Origin: a virus
Length of the DNA stretch: 48,299 bases
Reading direction: 5' to 3' (one strand)
IMG/VR virus record: IMGVR_UViG_3300029990_000011
Location: 1-48,299 of that record
The position numbers were made by a program, and so were the translations under genes. The notes under the pieces were generated by a model. The model was not told the DNA's origin. It saw only the letters and a program-made list of their open reading frames with translations, and did no database searches. Positions 13,046 through 20,512 of the stretch are shown here, one piece after another; position 1 is the first letter of the stretch, and the number at the start of each line of letters is the position of its first letter.

Positions 13046-13411
13046 TTAAATTTCTTTGTTTGACAACATCTTGTTAAACTCAGCAGCTTGTTCTGTTATG
13101 GAGGCAAGCTCTTCCGGAGTAGTATCTTGAGCTTTGATAAGTTCGAACGTTACGTCGTTTAATACGCGGCTCGTACAAAATACTACGTTGTATTGCTTTT
13201 TTAATTCTTCTGTCACTCGACTGCTCGCCATAGAAGCACATTGCGCCATAGACATTGTATCTGGTGTGTAGACTACCAATATATCTTTTGGCTTAGCTTC
13301 CAACGCGTCTTGCAGTTCGTTTACGCGATTCACTAACTTATTTATTTTATTCTCCATCAGCAGAATCAAACGTTCGCCTGAAGCTACTTCTAATTTTTCA
13401 ATCTTGTCCAT
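13046..13411 (-). CDS. Hypothetical coiled-coil protein, paralogue of its neighbour
   Basis: A 121-residue protein. The first 40 residues (MDKIEKLEVASGERLILL, then KINKLVNRVNELQDAL) form a coiled coil and match the N-terminus of the next protein upstream (MDKIEEMNIQEG then KVNEIVHKVND). The remaining residues are alpha/beta (ILVVYTPDTMSMAQCASMAS, YNVVFCTSRVLNDVTFELIK). The VVYTPDTMS stretch could be a nucleotide- or sugar-binding loop but is not a known motif. Function unknown. Confidence 0.65.
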   Translation of the reverse strand: MDKIEKLEVASGERLILLMENKINKLVNRVNELQDALEAKPKDILVVYTPDTMSMAQCASMASSRVTEELKKQYNVVFCTSRVLNDVTFELIKAQDTTPEELASITEQAAEFNKMLSNKEI

Positions 13412-13412
13412 T

Positions 13413-13745
13413 TTAGCACTTTTTTAGATTTTTAGCTTCTTGATACGTGTGACTTTTTTGATATAAAGTCTCCAACTCAAATTTACCGAGTATGTTTCTT
13501 GAATCAATATTTATGACTTTGTACGGTTCGTCGCGATATCGAATCGGGTTGCCTAATAAGTCCCATTGACAAGCGATCAATGCTTCATCTCCGACGGCTA
13601 TGTCTTCTTTATCCATTGACAACTTCAAATAGTTTATCACCGCAACTATGTCATTAACCTTATGGACGATCTCATTAACTTTGCCCTGAATATCATCAGG
13701 ACATAAACAACCTTCTTGAATGTTCATTTCTTCAATTTTGTCCAT
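13413..13745 (-). CDS. Hypothetical coiled-coil protein, paralogue of its neighbour
   Basis: A 110-residue protein from the ATG at 13745 (MDKIEEMN); the open frame extends nine codons upstream but that would overlap the preceding gene. Its N-terminus shares the MDKIE(E/K) start, a short G-turn and a coiled coil with the downstream neighbour, suggesting tandem duplication of an oligomerisation segment with exchange of the C-terminal domain. The C-terminal half (QWDLLGNPIRYRDEPYKVIN) is beta-rich. Function unknown. Confidence 0.65.
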   Translation of the reverse strand: MDKIEEMNIQEGCLCPDDIQGKVNEIVHKVNDIVAVINYLKLSMDKEDIAVGDEALIACQWDLLGNPIRYRDEPYKVINIDSRNILGKFELETLYQKSHTYQEAKNLKKC

Positions 13746-13746
13746 A

Positions 13747-13989
13747 TTACCGCTTATTAGCTTTCTCCACAAATTCGAAGCTCACCGTCTTACCGTTACT
13801 GAGTGTGTACGTACTTGTCAATAAACTGTAATCGAGCACGACTGCAGCTTCCCCGCGTACTACTACGCACGTACCAATTTGTTCTTTAGCTTTGCTGTTC
13901 ATCTCGGCTAATTTCCAAAGACCCAAATTAACCACTACGATTAATACAACTAGCCAAATACCTGTGATGATAACGATTTTTCTTTTCAT
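13747..13989 (-). CDS. Single-pass membrane protein
   Basis: An 80-residue protein from the ATG at 13989, preceded by AGATAGT, a start context shared with three neighbours. Residues 4-25 (KIVIITGIWLVVLIVVVNLG) are a signal anchor; the remaining 55 residues are a small soluble domain (TCVVVRGEAAVVLDYSLLTS). Orientation by the positive-inside rule is N-in, C-out. An earlier Met at 14022 is less likely because it would overlap the upstream mini-gene. Function unknown. Confidence 0.65.
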   Translation of the reverse strand: MKRKIVIITGIWLVVLIVVVNLGLWKLAEMNSKAKEQIGTCVVVRGEAAVVLDYSLLTSTYTLSNGKTVSFEFVEKANKR

Positions 13990-13994
13990 ACTAT

Positions 13995-14045
13995 CTATTT
14001 TGTTAATACTGTTTTCTGCCAATCTGGATTATAATCTAAACTCAT
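13995..14045 (-). CDS. Possible 16-residue micro-gene
   Basis: ATG to TAG frame (MSLDYNPDWQKTVLTK) between two genes, with the AATAGTATG start context seen at four nearby genes and its TAG placed just before the next AGATAGT. Too short to judge by composition; position and start context are the only support. Confidence 0.3.
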   Translation of the reverse strand: MSLDYNPDWQKTVLTK

Positions 14046-14046
14046 A

Positions 14047-14118
14047 CTATTTCTTTTTAAATTGGAATATGCGCTTTTCAAAGTTGTAAGTTGCCCCGAG
14101 GAGTTGTTTCTTTTTCAT
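14047..14118 (-). CDS. Possible 23-residue basic micro-gene
   Basis: Frame MKKKQLLGATYNFEKRIFQF plus KKK, ending in TAG two bases upstream of the next ATG. It occupies most of the gap after the preceding gene. Basic and mostly polar. Support is positional only. Confidence 0.35.
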   Translation of the reverse strand: MKKKQLLGATYNFEKRIFQFKKK

Positions 14119-14128
14119 GTCAAGTTAT

Positions 14129-14347
14129 TTATAGTTCCAAAACCCAGCACAAAGAGCCGTCCATTTTACGACCTTTGACAAATGTAACCGTAACATTTTG
14201 CTCTACCAGCTGTTCCAAAGTAAGTTCCGGATCGCCAATTCTTGGTTGCTCTGCAGTTCCTAACATTACCATAACCCAAGGAATGTCTTTTGAATTGGGG
14301 TCGGGCAAGCGACTATACGCGCCCTTTATTTTATCTAATAGATTCAT
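14129..14347 (-). CDS. Hypothetical small protein
   Basis: A 72-residue protein, not recognised. A short helix (NLLDKIKGAYSRL) is followed by strands (DIPWVMVMLGTAEQ, NVTVTFVKGRKMDGSLCWVL). Start in an ATGA overlap with the upstream gene, in the ATAGTATG context. Confidence 0.62.
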   Translation of the reverse strand: MNLLDKIKGAYSRLPDPNSKDIPWVMVMLGTAEQPRIGDPELTLEQLVEQNVTVTFVKGRKMDGSLCWVLEL

Positions 14348-14655
14348 ACTATCTGTCGTTTAAAGTAAACTTCTATGTAAAATTTCCCATGATAAGCGTG
14401 AATAAGCTCCCAACCCTCATCGCTTAATTTTTTCAATTCATCCAAATCCATCATATCCCAACGATGTTTTTGAAATTCAAACTTGGGAAGTTCGGTTGTC
14501 AAATTTTGACATTCTTGCTCCAATGACCATAATACAAGATCAGCTGCATCTCTAGTAGCTCTACTCCCGCTTTCGGCGTGGAATATTTCAAACGGGCTTT
14601 CGCATTCAACTGTCCAGCCGTTATCTATTAACAATCTTTCGTCTTTGTCTGTCAT
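14344..14655 (-). CDS. Hypothetical protein
   Basis: A 103-residue protein from the ATG at 14655 (MTDKDERLLIDNGWTVEC), which has the AAATAGTATG start context of the neighbouring genes; an earlier in-frame Met at 14736 is possible but would cover the upstream mini-gene in another frame. It carries two copies of a short D-x-G-W motif (LLIDNGWTVE at the N-terminus and KLSDEGWELIH near the C-terminus), each at a helix-to-strand junction. Family not recognised. Confidence 0.62.
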   Translation of the reverse strand: MTDKDERLLIDNGWTVECESPFEIFHAESGSRATRDAADLVLWSLEQECQNLTTELPKFEFQKHRWDMMDLDELKKLSDEGWELIHAYHGKFYIEVYFKRQIV

Positions 14656-14668
14656 ACTATTTGTTGTT

Positions 14669-14749
14669 TTATTTTGTTGCAAAATTATCGTCTTTCCGAT
14701 ACGCCAACCATACTGCGTAATTCTGAGGTCTTTCACTCATGGGTCGCAT
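14669..14749 (-). CDS. Possible 26-residue micro-gene
   Basis: Frame MRPMSERPQNYAVWLAYRKD ending DNFATK and TAA, 13 bases before the next start. It overlaps, in another frame, the alternative upstream extension of the next gene. Support is positional only. Confidence 0.3.
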   Translation of the reverse strand: MRPMSERPQNYAVWLAYRKDDNFATK

Positions 14750-14763
14750 TTCCGGATTTCTTT

Positions 14764-14871
14764 TTAGTTTAAGCAAAACATAAAATTCCAATCCCCGTAC
14801 TTAATTCCTTGGTAAATTGTCAATCTTTCTATCTTGAAAGGATATATGGAATCGTTGCGGATAAATTGCAT
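14764..14871 (-). CDS. Tiny hypothetical protein
   Basis: A 35-residue frame (start MQFIRNDSIYPFKIERLTIY, end GDWNFMFCLN) beginning one base after the stop of the large upstream gene. It ends in TAA. Protein-like composition and position support it; function unknown. Confidence 0.45.
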   Translation of the reverse strand: MQFIRNDSIYPFKIERLTIYQGIKYGDWNFMFCLN

Positions 14872-14872
14872 A

Positions 14873-16120
14873 TTATTTATTCTTTTTGAGCACCGCTCCT
14901 GTGAAATAATCCTTTTTGGTTTTCTGAGTTGTAATAACTTTGGTCTGCGATTTTAGTAGTTCGTCGTGCTGTCTACCCTGCCCTCTAGCAATTGGAGTTT
15001 CGTCAGCGGTAGTTTCCCTCCTCTTTAATTGTTCCTCTGCAGCAAAGGCAGCAGCGCGCTTTTCCAACTCAACCTTTTGGGCTTGTATCTTGGCTAGGAA
15101 TATGTTTCTTATGCTTTCGCCCTTTTCTTTTTCAACGTCGGTTACGTCTTCCGCCTCAATATCCTCAATGTCGTCTTTAGCATTCTTTTGTATTACATTG
15201 AAGTCATAATTCTCTTGGCTTGGGTAACTCATTTCCGCTTCTGGGTCAAAGTCCCCACTCACATTTACAAACTTAGCATAATAGCTATTGTGCAACCCCG
15301 CTACTAATTTCTTCAAGTCCCAATTCATACGAGCTGCAACGCGCCCCAATATGATTTCTTTCAAGTTGATTGTTTTGAGGATTTCCTTTTGGATATGGTT
15401 TTGTATTTCAACTTCTATATTAATGTCCAAAACCCCATTGATGTTTAATATGTCCCCCTCTGACTCTTTCCTGATTTGCTCCAATACCCGTAACATTGCA
15501 TTGAAAGCATCCATTGTATTGAGGCTTGTGTATCTCGTTCTCATTTGGGAATACATCCAAGCCAATTCGTCCAGCCTTGGGCGCTTATTGTACAACCTGA
15601 CATCTACCACTTTGTTCCGGAACTCTTCCCGTTGCCGCTCAATATTGACTATATTCTTTTTCAGCACCCGCCTTACATCTCCCTCGTCCATAGCAATCCC
15701 ATTATCCTCCCCCATAATACGAACTACTTCCGGAACCGTAAACATCTTACCCAATAGCTCTGTTACATCATCCTCAAACGGGATACTAGCTATACGGTTT
15801 TTCTTATCCATTCCAGCGTACCGTCCTTTCCGATTATAGGCCATAGCCTTTGCGGTATTTGCTTTGGCATTCAAACTATTCCACTTACTCTTTATCTCCA
15901 AAAGGTATTCCTGTTCTTTGGGGCTCAAGTGTTCAATACATTTCTTGAGCCTATGGGGAAGCATAGCTATATTAATATCCTCCCCTGTAGAGACGGGGAT
16001 ATGCGTCTGTGTTAGAACTTTATTTTGTTTATACGCTACCCACTTCAAATACTCCTTGGGATTTGTTACGTCCTCAGGGATATTAATTATTTTTCTTTCA
16101 TCAAAATCTTCTTCGCTCAT
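14873..16120 (-). CDS. Large hypothetical phage protein, possibly DNA-binding
   Basis: A 415-residue, mostly helical, highly charged protein. Residues 118-150 (DDVTELLGKMFTVPEVVRIM, GDVRRVLKKN) read as a helix-turn-helix. Residues 170-215 are helical and the last 110 are low-complexity and charged (VELEKRAAAFAAEEQLKRRE, then a basic tail). Size, HTH and disordered tail would suit a small terminase subunit or a phage regulator, but no family is recognised and no large terminase lies nearby. It is by far the biggest gene of the left-hand accessory block. Confidence 0.72.
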   Translation of the reverse strand: MSEEDFDERKIINIPEDVTNPKEYLKWVAYKQNKVLTQTHIPVSTGEDINIAMLPHRLKKCIEHLSPKEQEYLLEIKSKWNSLNAKANTAKAMAYNRKGRYAGMDKKNRIASIPFEDDVTELLGKMFTVPEVVRIMGEDNGIAMDEGDVRRVLKKNIVNIERQREEFRNKVVDVRLYNKRPRLDELAWMYSQMRTRYTSLNTMDAFNAMLRVLEQIRKESEGDILNINGVLDINIEVEIQNHIQKEILKTINLKEIILGRVAARMNWDLKKLVAGLHNSYYAKFVNVSGDFDPEAEMSYPSQENYDFNVIQKNAKDDIEDIEAEDVTDVEKEKGESIRNIFLAKIQAQKVELEKRAAAFAAEEQLKRRETTADETPIARGQGRQHDELLKSQTKVITTQKTKKDYFTGAVLKKNK

Positions 16121-16131
16121 TACGTTGCTTT

Positions 16132-16440
16132 TTATTTCTTTTGACTTTTTATAATTGCTTCACTTTTATTCTTTGCGTTTCTTTTGCGTTTCTTATCATC
16201 CTGAAAGCACAAACGGTCTACATATAAAATGCAAACCGTCTCGTCAATCTTTATGTCAGGTTCTACTACTTTAACAACCTTATACCTTCCTGACGACTCC
16301 AATGCTTTCTCCACTATCCTTCGCTTTAATAAGCGGGTCAATAGTACCCTACATTTATTCGGTTCGTACCTTACTACTTTTGTCGGATACTTTTCAACCG
16401 CTTTTATTATTTCCCTGAGTTCTTTCTCTAATAAGTCCAT
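16132..16440 (-). CDS. Hypothetical basic protein
   Basis: A 102-residue protein with alternating helices and strands (LREIIKAVEKYPTKVVRYE, RRIVEKALESSGRYKVVKVV) and a very basic C-terminus (DDKKRKRNAKNKSEAIIKSQ). Nucleic-acid binding is likely from charge alone. Not recognised. Overlaps the upstream membrane-protein gene by 13 bases. Confidence 0.65.
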   Translation of the reverse strand: MDLLEKELREIIKAVEKYPTKVVRYEPNKCRVLLTRLLKRRIVEKALESSGRYKVVKVVEPDIKIDETVCILYVDRLCFQDDKKRKRNAKNKSEAIIKSQKK

Positions 16441-16601
16441 AACAATATATATACGGCTACCGCCAAAGCCGCTGAAAATACAGACAAAAATACGTTCGTT
16501 CTGAATTTACCCCACTTTACTTTTTTCATCAACTGAAATGTCAAAGTGTACACGACCAAATACGCTATAAAGTCCAAAGCCATAAATGCTAATATTTTCA
16601 T
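16428..16601 (-). CDS. Small two-pass membrane protein
   Basis: A 57-residue protein with two hydrophobic segments (ILAFMALDFIAYLVVYTLTF, residues 3-22; VFLSVFSAALAVAVYILLW, residues 37-55) joined by a basic loop (MKKVKWGKFRTN). Basic loop inside predicts both ends outside. Its ATG overlaps the upstream stop (ATGA). Two-segment small proteins with a basic hairpin can be holins, but no endolysin is recognised nearby, so that remains a guess. Confidence 0.62.
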   Translation of the reverse strand: MKILAFMALDFIAYLVVYTLTFQLMKKVKWGKFRTNVFLSVFSAALAVAVYILLWTY

Positions 16602-16891
16602 ACTGTTTTATTTTTGTCGGCAATAATCATTTTTACTCCCCCACTGACATTCTTCAAATCTCCCAATATAAACGATAGCCCGCGGTCTAAATATTGCTTG
16701 CGTTGCTTTAAATCTTTTAATGTCTTTTGGCAATTTTTTATACCTGATTTATAAACTAATCCCGTTTTATCTTGCATTGCTTCATACCATGCTAAACTAG
16801 ATTTGTAAGTTTCAATGCTTTGACTATTACCCGTTATCAACGCTATTTGAGCTTGTAGTTGAACTGCGCGCTTCTTTGTTAAGATTTTCAT
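16598..16891 (-). CDS. Hypothetical helical protein
   Basis: A 97-residue, mostly helical basic protein (KRAVQLQAQIALITGNSQSI, NCQKTLKDLKQRKQYLDRGL). Four-base overlaps with both neighbours. Not recognised; could be a small structural or regulatory coiled-coil protein. Confidence 0.62.
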   Translation of the reverse strand: MKILTKKRAVQLQAQIALITGNSQSIETYKSSLAWYEAMQDKTGLVYKSGIKNCQKTLKDLKQRKQYLDRGLSFILGDLKNVSGGVKMIIADKNKTV

Positions 16892-17430
16892 ACGGGTATC
16901 AAATTTATTCCCGCTCTTAATGCACTTAATACTCCAGCTATGTCTAGCACAACCTGCGGCAAAACAAAGAACAATTTCAAAGCGGCTTGCAATAAATCAA
17001 TCAACACTTTAGACACTGAATCCAACATTGTAAGCAATGTATTCTTCTTTATCTTACTTTCTAATAGAATAGACGCTGGGTTTGGAGCAGCCGTCCCTAT
17101 AACGGTTGGAACTAATATAGAAGCGACGGTTGTTTGTAACCCCTCTTGAATTTGTTTAACCCCGCTAACCACATTCTTGTACGCTACTTTTATTTCTATT
17201 ATTTTATCATCCACAAACGAACGCCCTGCGTTATGAAAATAATCTACCAATTCTTTTGTTAACGTATCACGTTGTTCTTTTGTTTTGCACTGTTCGAACA
17301 TCGGTTTATAATCGGGAATCAGCCCAACCATATTGTTAACGATAGAATCAAAATCTAATCCTGGTAATGTTATCGAACTGTCGGAACTCAAAGCGGTTAC
17401 TGCCGCTTGCATATCTGCTATTGTTGCCAT
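16888..17430 (-). CDS. Hypothetical protein with hydrophobic C-terminal half
   Basis: A 180-residue protein. Residues 1-85 are soluble and helical (MATIADMQAAVTALSSDSSI, DYKPMFEQCKTKEQRDTLTK). From residue 100 on it contains amphipathic to hydrophobic helices (ASILVPTVIGTAAPNPASIL, LLQAALKLFFVLPQVVLDIA) that could line a pore or pack in a virion. It resembles phage structural or membrane-active proteins in composition only. Overlaps the downstream gene by four bases. Confidence 0.62.
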   Translation of the reverse strand: MATIADMQAAVTALSSDSSITLPGLDFDSIVNNMVGLIPDYKPMFEQCKTKEQRDTLTKELVDYFHNAGRSFVDDKIIEIKVAYKNVVSGVKQIQEGLQTTVASILVPTVIGTAAPNPASILLESKIKKNTLLTMLDSVSKVLIDLLQAALKLFFVLPQVVLDIAGVLSALRAGINLIPV

Positions 17431-17431
17431 A

Positions 17432-17767
17432 TTACTTTTGTGTCGCTGATATTATTACTAATTTTTCTACGGGAACATTCATACGCAAAGCAATTTCTTC
17501 CAAAGTGAATGTTGATATGCCCGATTCTGTTTGAAAATCTTTTCCCGATTCGTCCAAATAAATATCAAACGTATTATACATTGGTGCTCTTTGTATAAGA
17601 GCCGTATATCTACCTTGGTTATCTTCTTTTAGCTCTACATCAAAAACTTCATTGTCTTTATCCCCAAAAGCCAAACTTCCAATAGTTTCGAATATTTTGT
17701 AATGTTTCAATACCTTACCCATTGATACGAGAACTAATTTGTCCCCCGCTTTTAATTGCTTAGTCAT
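17432..17767 (-). CDS. Hypothetical beta-rich protein
   Basis: A 111-residue protein, not recognised. The first half is a beta barrel-like sequence (GDKLVLVSMGKVLKHYKIFE, EVFDVELKEDNQGRYTALIQ), the C-terminus a short helix with TFTLEEIALRMNVPVEKLVI that resembles a small HTH. A DNA- or RNA-binding regulator is a possibility. It overlaps the upstream gene by eight bases. Confidence 0.62.
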   Translation of the reverse strand: MTKQLKAGDKLVLVSMGKVLKHYKIFETIGSLAFGDKDNEVFDVELKEDNQGRYTALIQRAPMYNTFDIYLDESGKDFQTESGISTFTLEEIALRMNVPVEKLVIISATQK

Positions 17768-18137
17768 TGTATTGTGCCTCCAAATTTCTTTTATAAAGTT
17801 CTAATTCTTGAGAAATTTTTTCATCTATTGGAGTCGGTGTGTAAACATCAACCCAATTTGCCTTTTCTTTAGGTTCGTTGCAAGCGTACTGCTCCAGTGG
17901 CATCTCATATTCGACAACTTCCCAAGGATATTTGTTCATAAAGTTATCAAACACTTCAATCAATACCCGTAATTTTAAAGTGTCTATCAAATTCAAAGAA
18001 CGATAGCATATTTCAGCCCAATGAGAAATACTCAAAGAATCACGCACTATACCGTTATTCCAATTCTGAGCATAAATGTCCTTGCCGTTTTCATCTACGG
18101 ATTTCAATAAATAAAAATTTCCCTTTGGAGTTTCCAT
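17760..18137 (-). CDS. Hypothetical protein with an ISHWAE motif
   Basis: A 125-residue protein. The N-terminal third (NFYLLKSVDENGKDIYAQNW, then SLSISHWAEICYRS) shares the ISHW(A/S)E motif with the 108-residue protein at 9.4-9.7 kb. The rest is helical and ends in charged residues (ISQELELYKRNLEAQY). The shared motif suggests a small domain used twice in the accessory block. Function unknown. Confidence 0.65.
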   Translation of the reverse strand: METPKGNFYLLKSVDENGKDIYAQNWNNGIVRDSLSISHWAEICYRSLNLIDTLKLRVLIEVFDNFMNKYPWEVVEYEMPLEQYACNEPKEKANWVDVYTPTPIDEKISQELELYKRNLEAQYND

Positions 18138-18138
18138 A

Positions 18139-18696
18139 TTATATTTTTGGTTTTATTATTAGTTTACCTTTTGGATAAGCAGTTGTGCGTTCTAGTCTAT
18201 TTTTCTCTGATACTAGGAAGGCATACGGTTTATCGTTCATATTTGGTAACGTTGTTTCAATATTCCCTTCTTTTAATACCAATCTCCAACCCTCAACTTT
18301 CGGTTTAACGTACTTGGTTTTTGATTCTGTTATGCCATATTTCATATGTAACCCAAACGCCCTCTTTTCTTCATACGTCGGTTCGATTACTGTTCGCTGC
18401 CATTCTTCAAGAGCTTCTTCATTTTTTTCGAAAAACCCTTTTGGCATTAAATCTGATTCACACACAACTTTTTCAGGGCAGATAAATTTCTCAAGTGCTT
18501 GCTGAACAGTCTCGTCAATTTCCGGAGTACAAATTTCCCCGTCTGAATTAGCCGATCCGAATATTTGGTCATGCCAACGTTCAAGGGCATCTTCATAAGA
18601 TTCTTCTCCTCCCTCTATTTTCCACCCACTTTCTTCACCTGCATCAAATTTACTCATATAGTCAAACCCGTAATCTTCAGGTCTTGGTTTATTCAT
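18139..18696 (-). CDS. Hypothetical acidic protein
   Basis: A 185-residue protein, not recognised. The N-terminus is acidic (SKFDAGEESGWKIEGGEESY), the middle holds EICTPEIDETVQQALEKF and CPEKVVCESDLMPKGFFEKN with two cysteines, and the last 60 residues are beta-rich (EGWRLVLKEGNIETTLPNMN). It follows the UvrD-like helicase by six bases and may belong to that transcription unit. Confidence 0.66.
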   Translation of the reverse strand: MNKPRPEDYGFDYMSKFDAGEESGWKIEGGEESYEDALERWHDQIFGSANSDGEICTPEIDETVQQALEKFICPEKVVCESDLMPKGFFEKNEEALEEWQRTVIEPTYEEKRAFGLHMKYGITESKTKYVKPKVEGWRLVLKEGNIETTLPNMNDKPYAFLVSEKNRLERTTAYPKGKLIIKPKI

Positions 18697-18702
18697 AACG
18701 TT

Positions 18703-20190
18703 CTATTTTTGTATAATAACGTTGGATGTAATGTCGTCTAAAAACATACTTCCATTAACATAAATCAAATTCTCACGCGCTCTAGTAATCCCCACATATT
18801 TAAGATTTTGCTCTTGTTCAAGTTGCCAAGGTAACGTTGCAAACTTCGACGGGATAAGCTCAGGGCAAAGAAAGAATATTGTATCATTCTCCAAACCTTT
18901 TGCTTTATGGATAGTGCTTAGCAATATGCCTTTTACCTCATCTGAAAATATGTCCTCAATCAGCGCTGTCAATTGTTTCACGTTATCAACTTCTCCGCAC
19001 AAATACCCAATAACTTCTATGCGTTGCATTAACGCTTCCATCTTTGGATGCATTAAAGGGTTTCGGAACCCCCGAGATTCAAGTTTTCTATACAACTTAT
19101 CTTGTTCAATATCCATCATCCTAAGCAATGCCCCGATGCTCTTAGCACCAGTTTTAGATATAAGAAGCAATATACCTTCACCGATATCTTTACCCCTCAC
19201 CTTGCTCTTTATTTTGTTCTTCATCAACCAAAGATAAGTTTGTATCAACGGCTTCAAATTACGACAGAGTATCCAATCGCCATATTCTAATTCAGTAAGG
19301 CTTCCGTCACGAACCGAACCTTCTTTTGCATTCGGAGCCCAACTTATCTCTGGAACTATTTTTTGAGCTTCTTTAACCACATTTATAGCACAGCGGTATG
19401 AAACGGAAAGGGGGAGTTTGATAGCGGCACCGTTTAAAGCCGATAGTTTACTGTAGCTTCCTGCGTCTGCCCCCGCGAAGCCGTAAATTGCTTGACGTTC
19501 ATCTCCCACCGTTATCAATCTCCCCCTTCTATTTAAACAATTTTTTATAATAGCATGTTGAGCCAATGAGAAGTCTTGGCTTTCATCGCAAAATACATAA
19601 TCAAATTTACGGAACCTCAATGTTGCGTCAACGGCTGGTTGATATATCATATCCATAAAATCGAATTGGTTCTTATCCTTATTCATTAATTCAAATACTT
19701 CTATCGCTACGTTAACTTCAGTTTCGCCAACGTTCAGGTCATACTGTTCACATAATGCAGTTACAACTTCAATGTTACTTTCTACCAAGTTGCAACGCAT
19801 CAAATCAACAATCTTTGGTATTATATAAAAGTAATACCCCTTCTTGTTTTCACGTATTTCCTCAAATTTTTTAATTACCTTCTCAATCTTAGATATTGCT
19901 TTATTTGGGTTCATTTTCACTTTCCCCCCATATCTGGATAATATCATACGCCAACCGTAACTATGCAAGGTCATAATGTCAACATCTTTCCTTTCAGAAC
20001 GCTCTTTTAATTCGTTTATGATTGAATTATTGAACGCTAAAAATATCGCAGACTTATGTTCAGGAACAAACTTTAACAATTCCAGCAGCACAGTGGTTTT
20101 ACCCGAACCTGCAACTGCTGAAATGTTTATGTTAGCATCAGTGTCTTGGAATGCCTTATAAATTGTTATTTGATTTTTGCTCGGTGTCAT
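18703..20190 (-). CDS. Superfamily 1A (UvrD/PcrA-like) DNA helicase
   Basis: A 495-residue 3'-5' type SF1 helicase. Walker A is at residues 26-33 (VAGSGKTT), Walker B DESQD at 202-206, motif III GDERQAIYGF at 229-238, motif IV SVSYRC at 262-267, motif V TIHKAKGLEND near 430 and motif VI VGITRARENL near 470, so all ATPase motifs are intact. It is shorter than cellular UvrD (about 720 residues) because the 1B and 2B insertions are reduced. Such helicases unwind D-loops or displace proteins in recombination and replication restart. It closes the replication/recombination block in transcription order. Confidence 0.93.
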   Translation of the reverse strand: MTPSKNQITIYKAFQDTDANINISAVAGSGKTTVLLELLKFVPEHKSAIFLAFNNSIINELKERSERKDVDIMTLHSYGWRMILSRYGGKVKMNPNKAISKIEKVIKKFEEIRENKKGYYFYIIPKIVDLMRCNLVESNIEVVTALCEQYDLNVGETEVNVAIEVFELMNKDKNQFDFMDMIYQPAVDATLRFRKFDYVFCDESQDFSLAQHAIIKNCLNRRGRLITVGDERQAIYGFAGADAGSYSKLSALNGAAIKLPLSVSYRCAINVVKEAQKIVPEISWAPNAKEGSVRDGSLTELEYGDWILCRNLKPLIQTYLWLMKNKIKSKVRGKDIGEGILLLISKTGAKSIGALLRMMDIEQDKLYRKLESRGFRNPLMHPKMEALMQRIEVIGYLCGEVDNVKQLTALIEDIFSDEVKGILLSTIHKAKGLENDTIFFLCPELIPSKFATLPWQLEQEQNLKYVGITRARENLIYVNGSMFLDDITSNVIIQK

Positions 20191-20191
20191 A

Positions 20192-20512
20192 TTAAATTTT
20201 CGACGCGGACGACCATTTTACCCATTTAGTATTTTTAGAGAACTGCAACCTCATAACCGCGCTATCCGTAACTATTTGGTTTAAATTTGATAAGAAGTTA
20301 GTTAGATTTGGATTAATCGAATTTCTAACCAAAAATGAAGTAATGTCTATACCGTCAGCAACGCAATATTCAACCGATTCTACATTGTTTTGTGTTGATT
20401 CTGTAAACTTATGGCATAACAAATAAATGTATTCGTTATTGTTAAGTACTTGCGCTTGCAATACTACATAACCTTCATTTGTTAATCGATTTATCGCTTC
20501 AATATTTTTCAT
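20192..20512 (-). CDS. Hypothetical protein
   Basis: A 106-residue protein, not recognised. N-terminus I-N-R-L-x-N-E-G-Y-V-V-L (NRLTNEGYVVLQAQ), then beta strands (YIYLLCHKFTESTQNN, VEYCVADGIDITSFLV) and a helical second half. The first part resembles the D-x-G-W/E-G-Y motif of the 103-residue protein at 14.3 kb. Four-base overlap with the sigma-like gene upstream. Confidence 0.62.
   Translation of the reverse strand: MKNIEAINRLTNEGYVVLQAQVLNNNEYIYLLCHKFTESTQNNVESVEYCVADGIDITSFLVRNSINPNLTNFLSNLNQIVTDSAVMRLQFSKNTKWVKWSSASKI

Noticed and set aside
15288-15839. 183-codon plus-strand frame opposite the 415-residue gene
   Set aside because: It is an antisense shadow without motifs, and all confident genes are on the minus strand.
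14873-16120. Small terminase subunit
   Set aside because: The HTH-like region and charged tail would fit, but there is no large terminase gene beside it and no family motif, so it is left as hypothetical.
16428-16601. Holin assignment for the two-segment membrane protein
   Set aside because: No endolysin or spanin is recognisable nearby, and topology alone is not enough.
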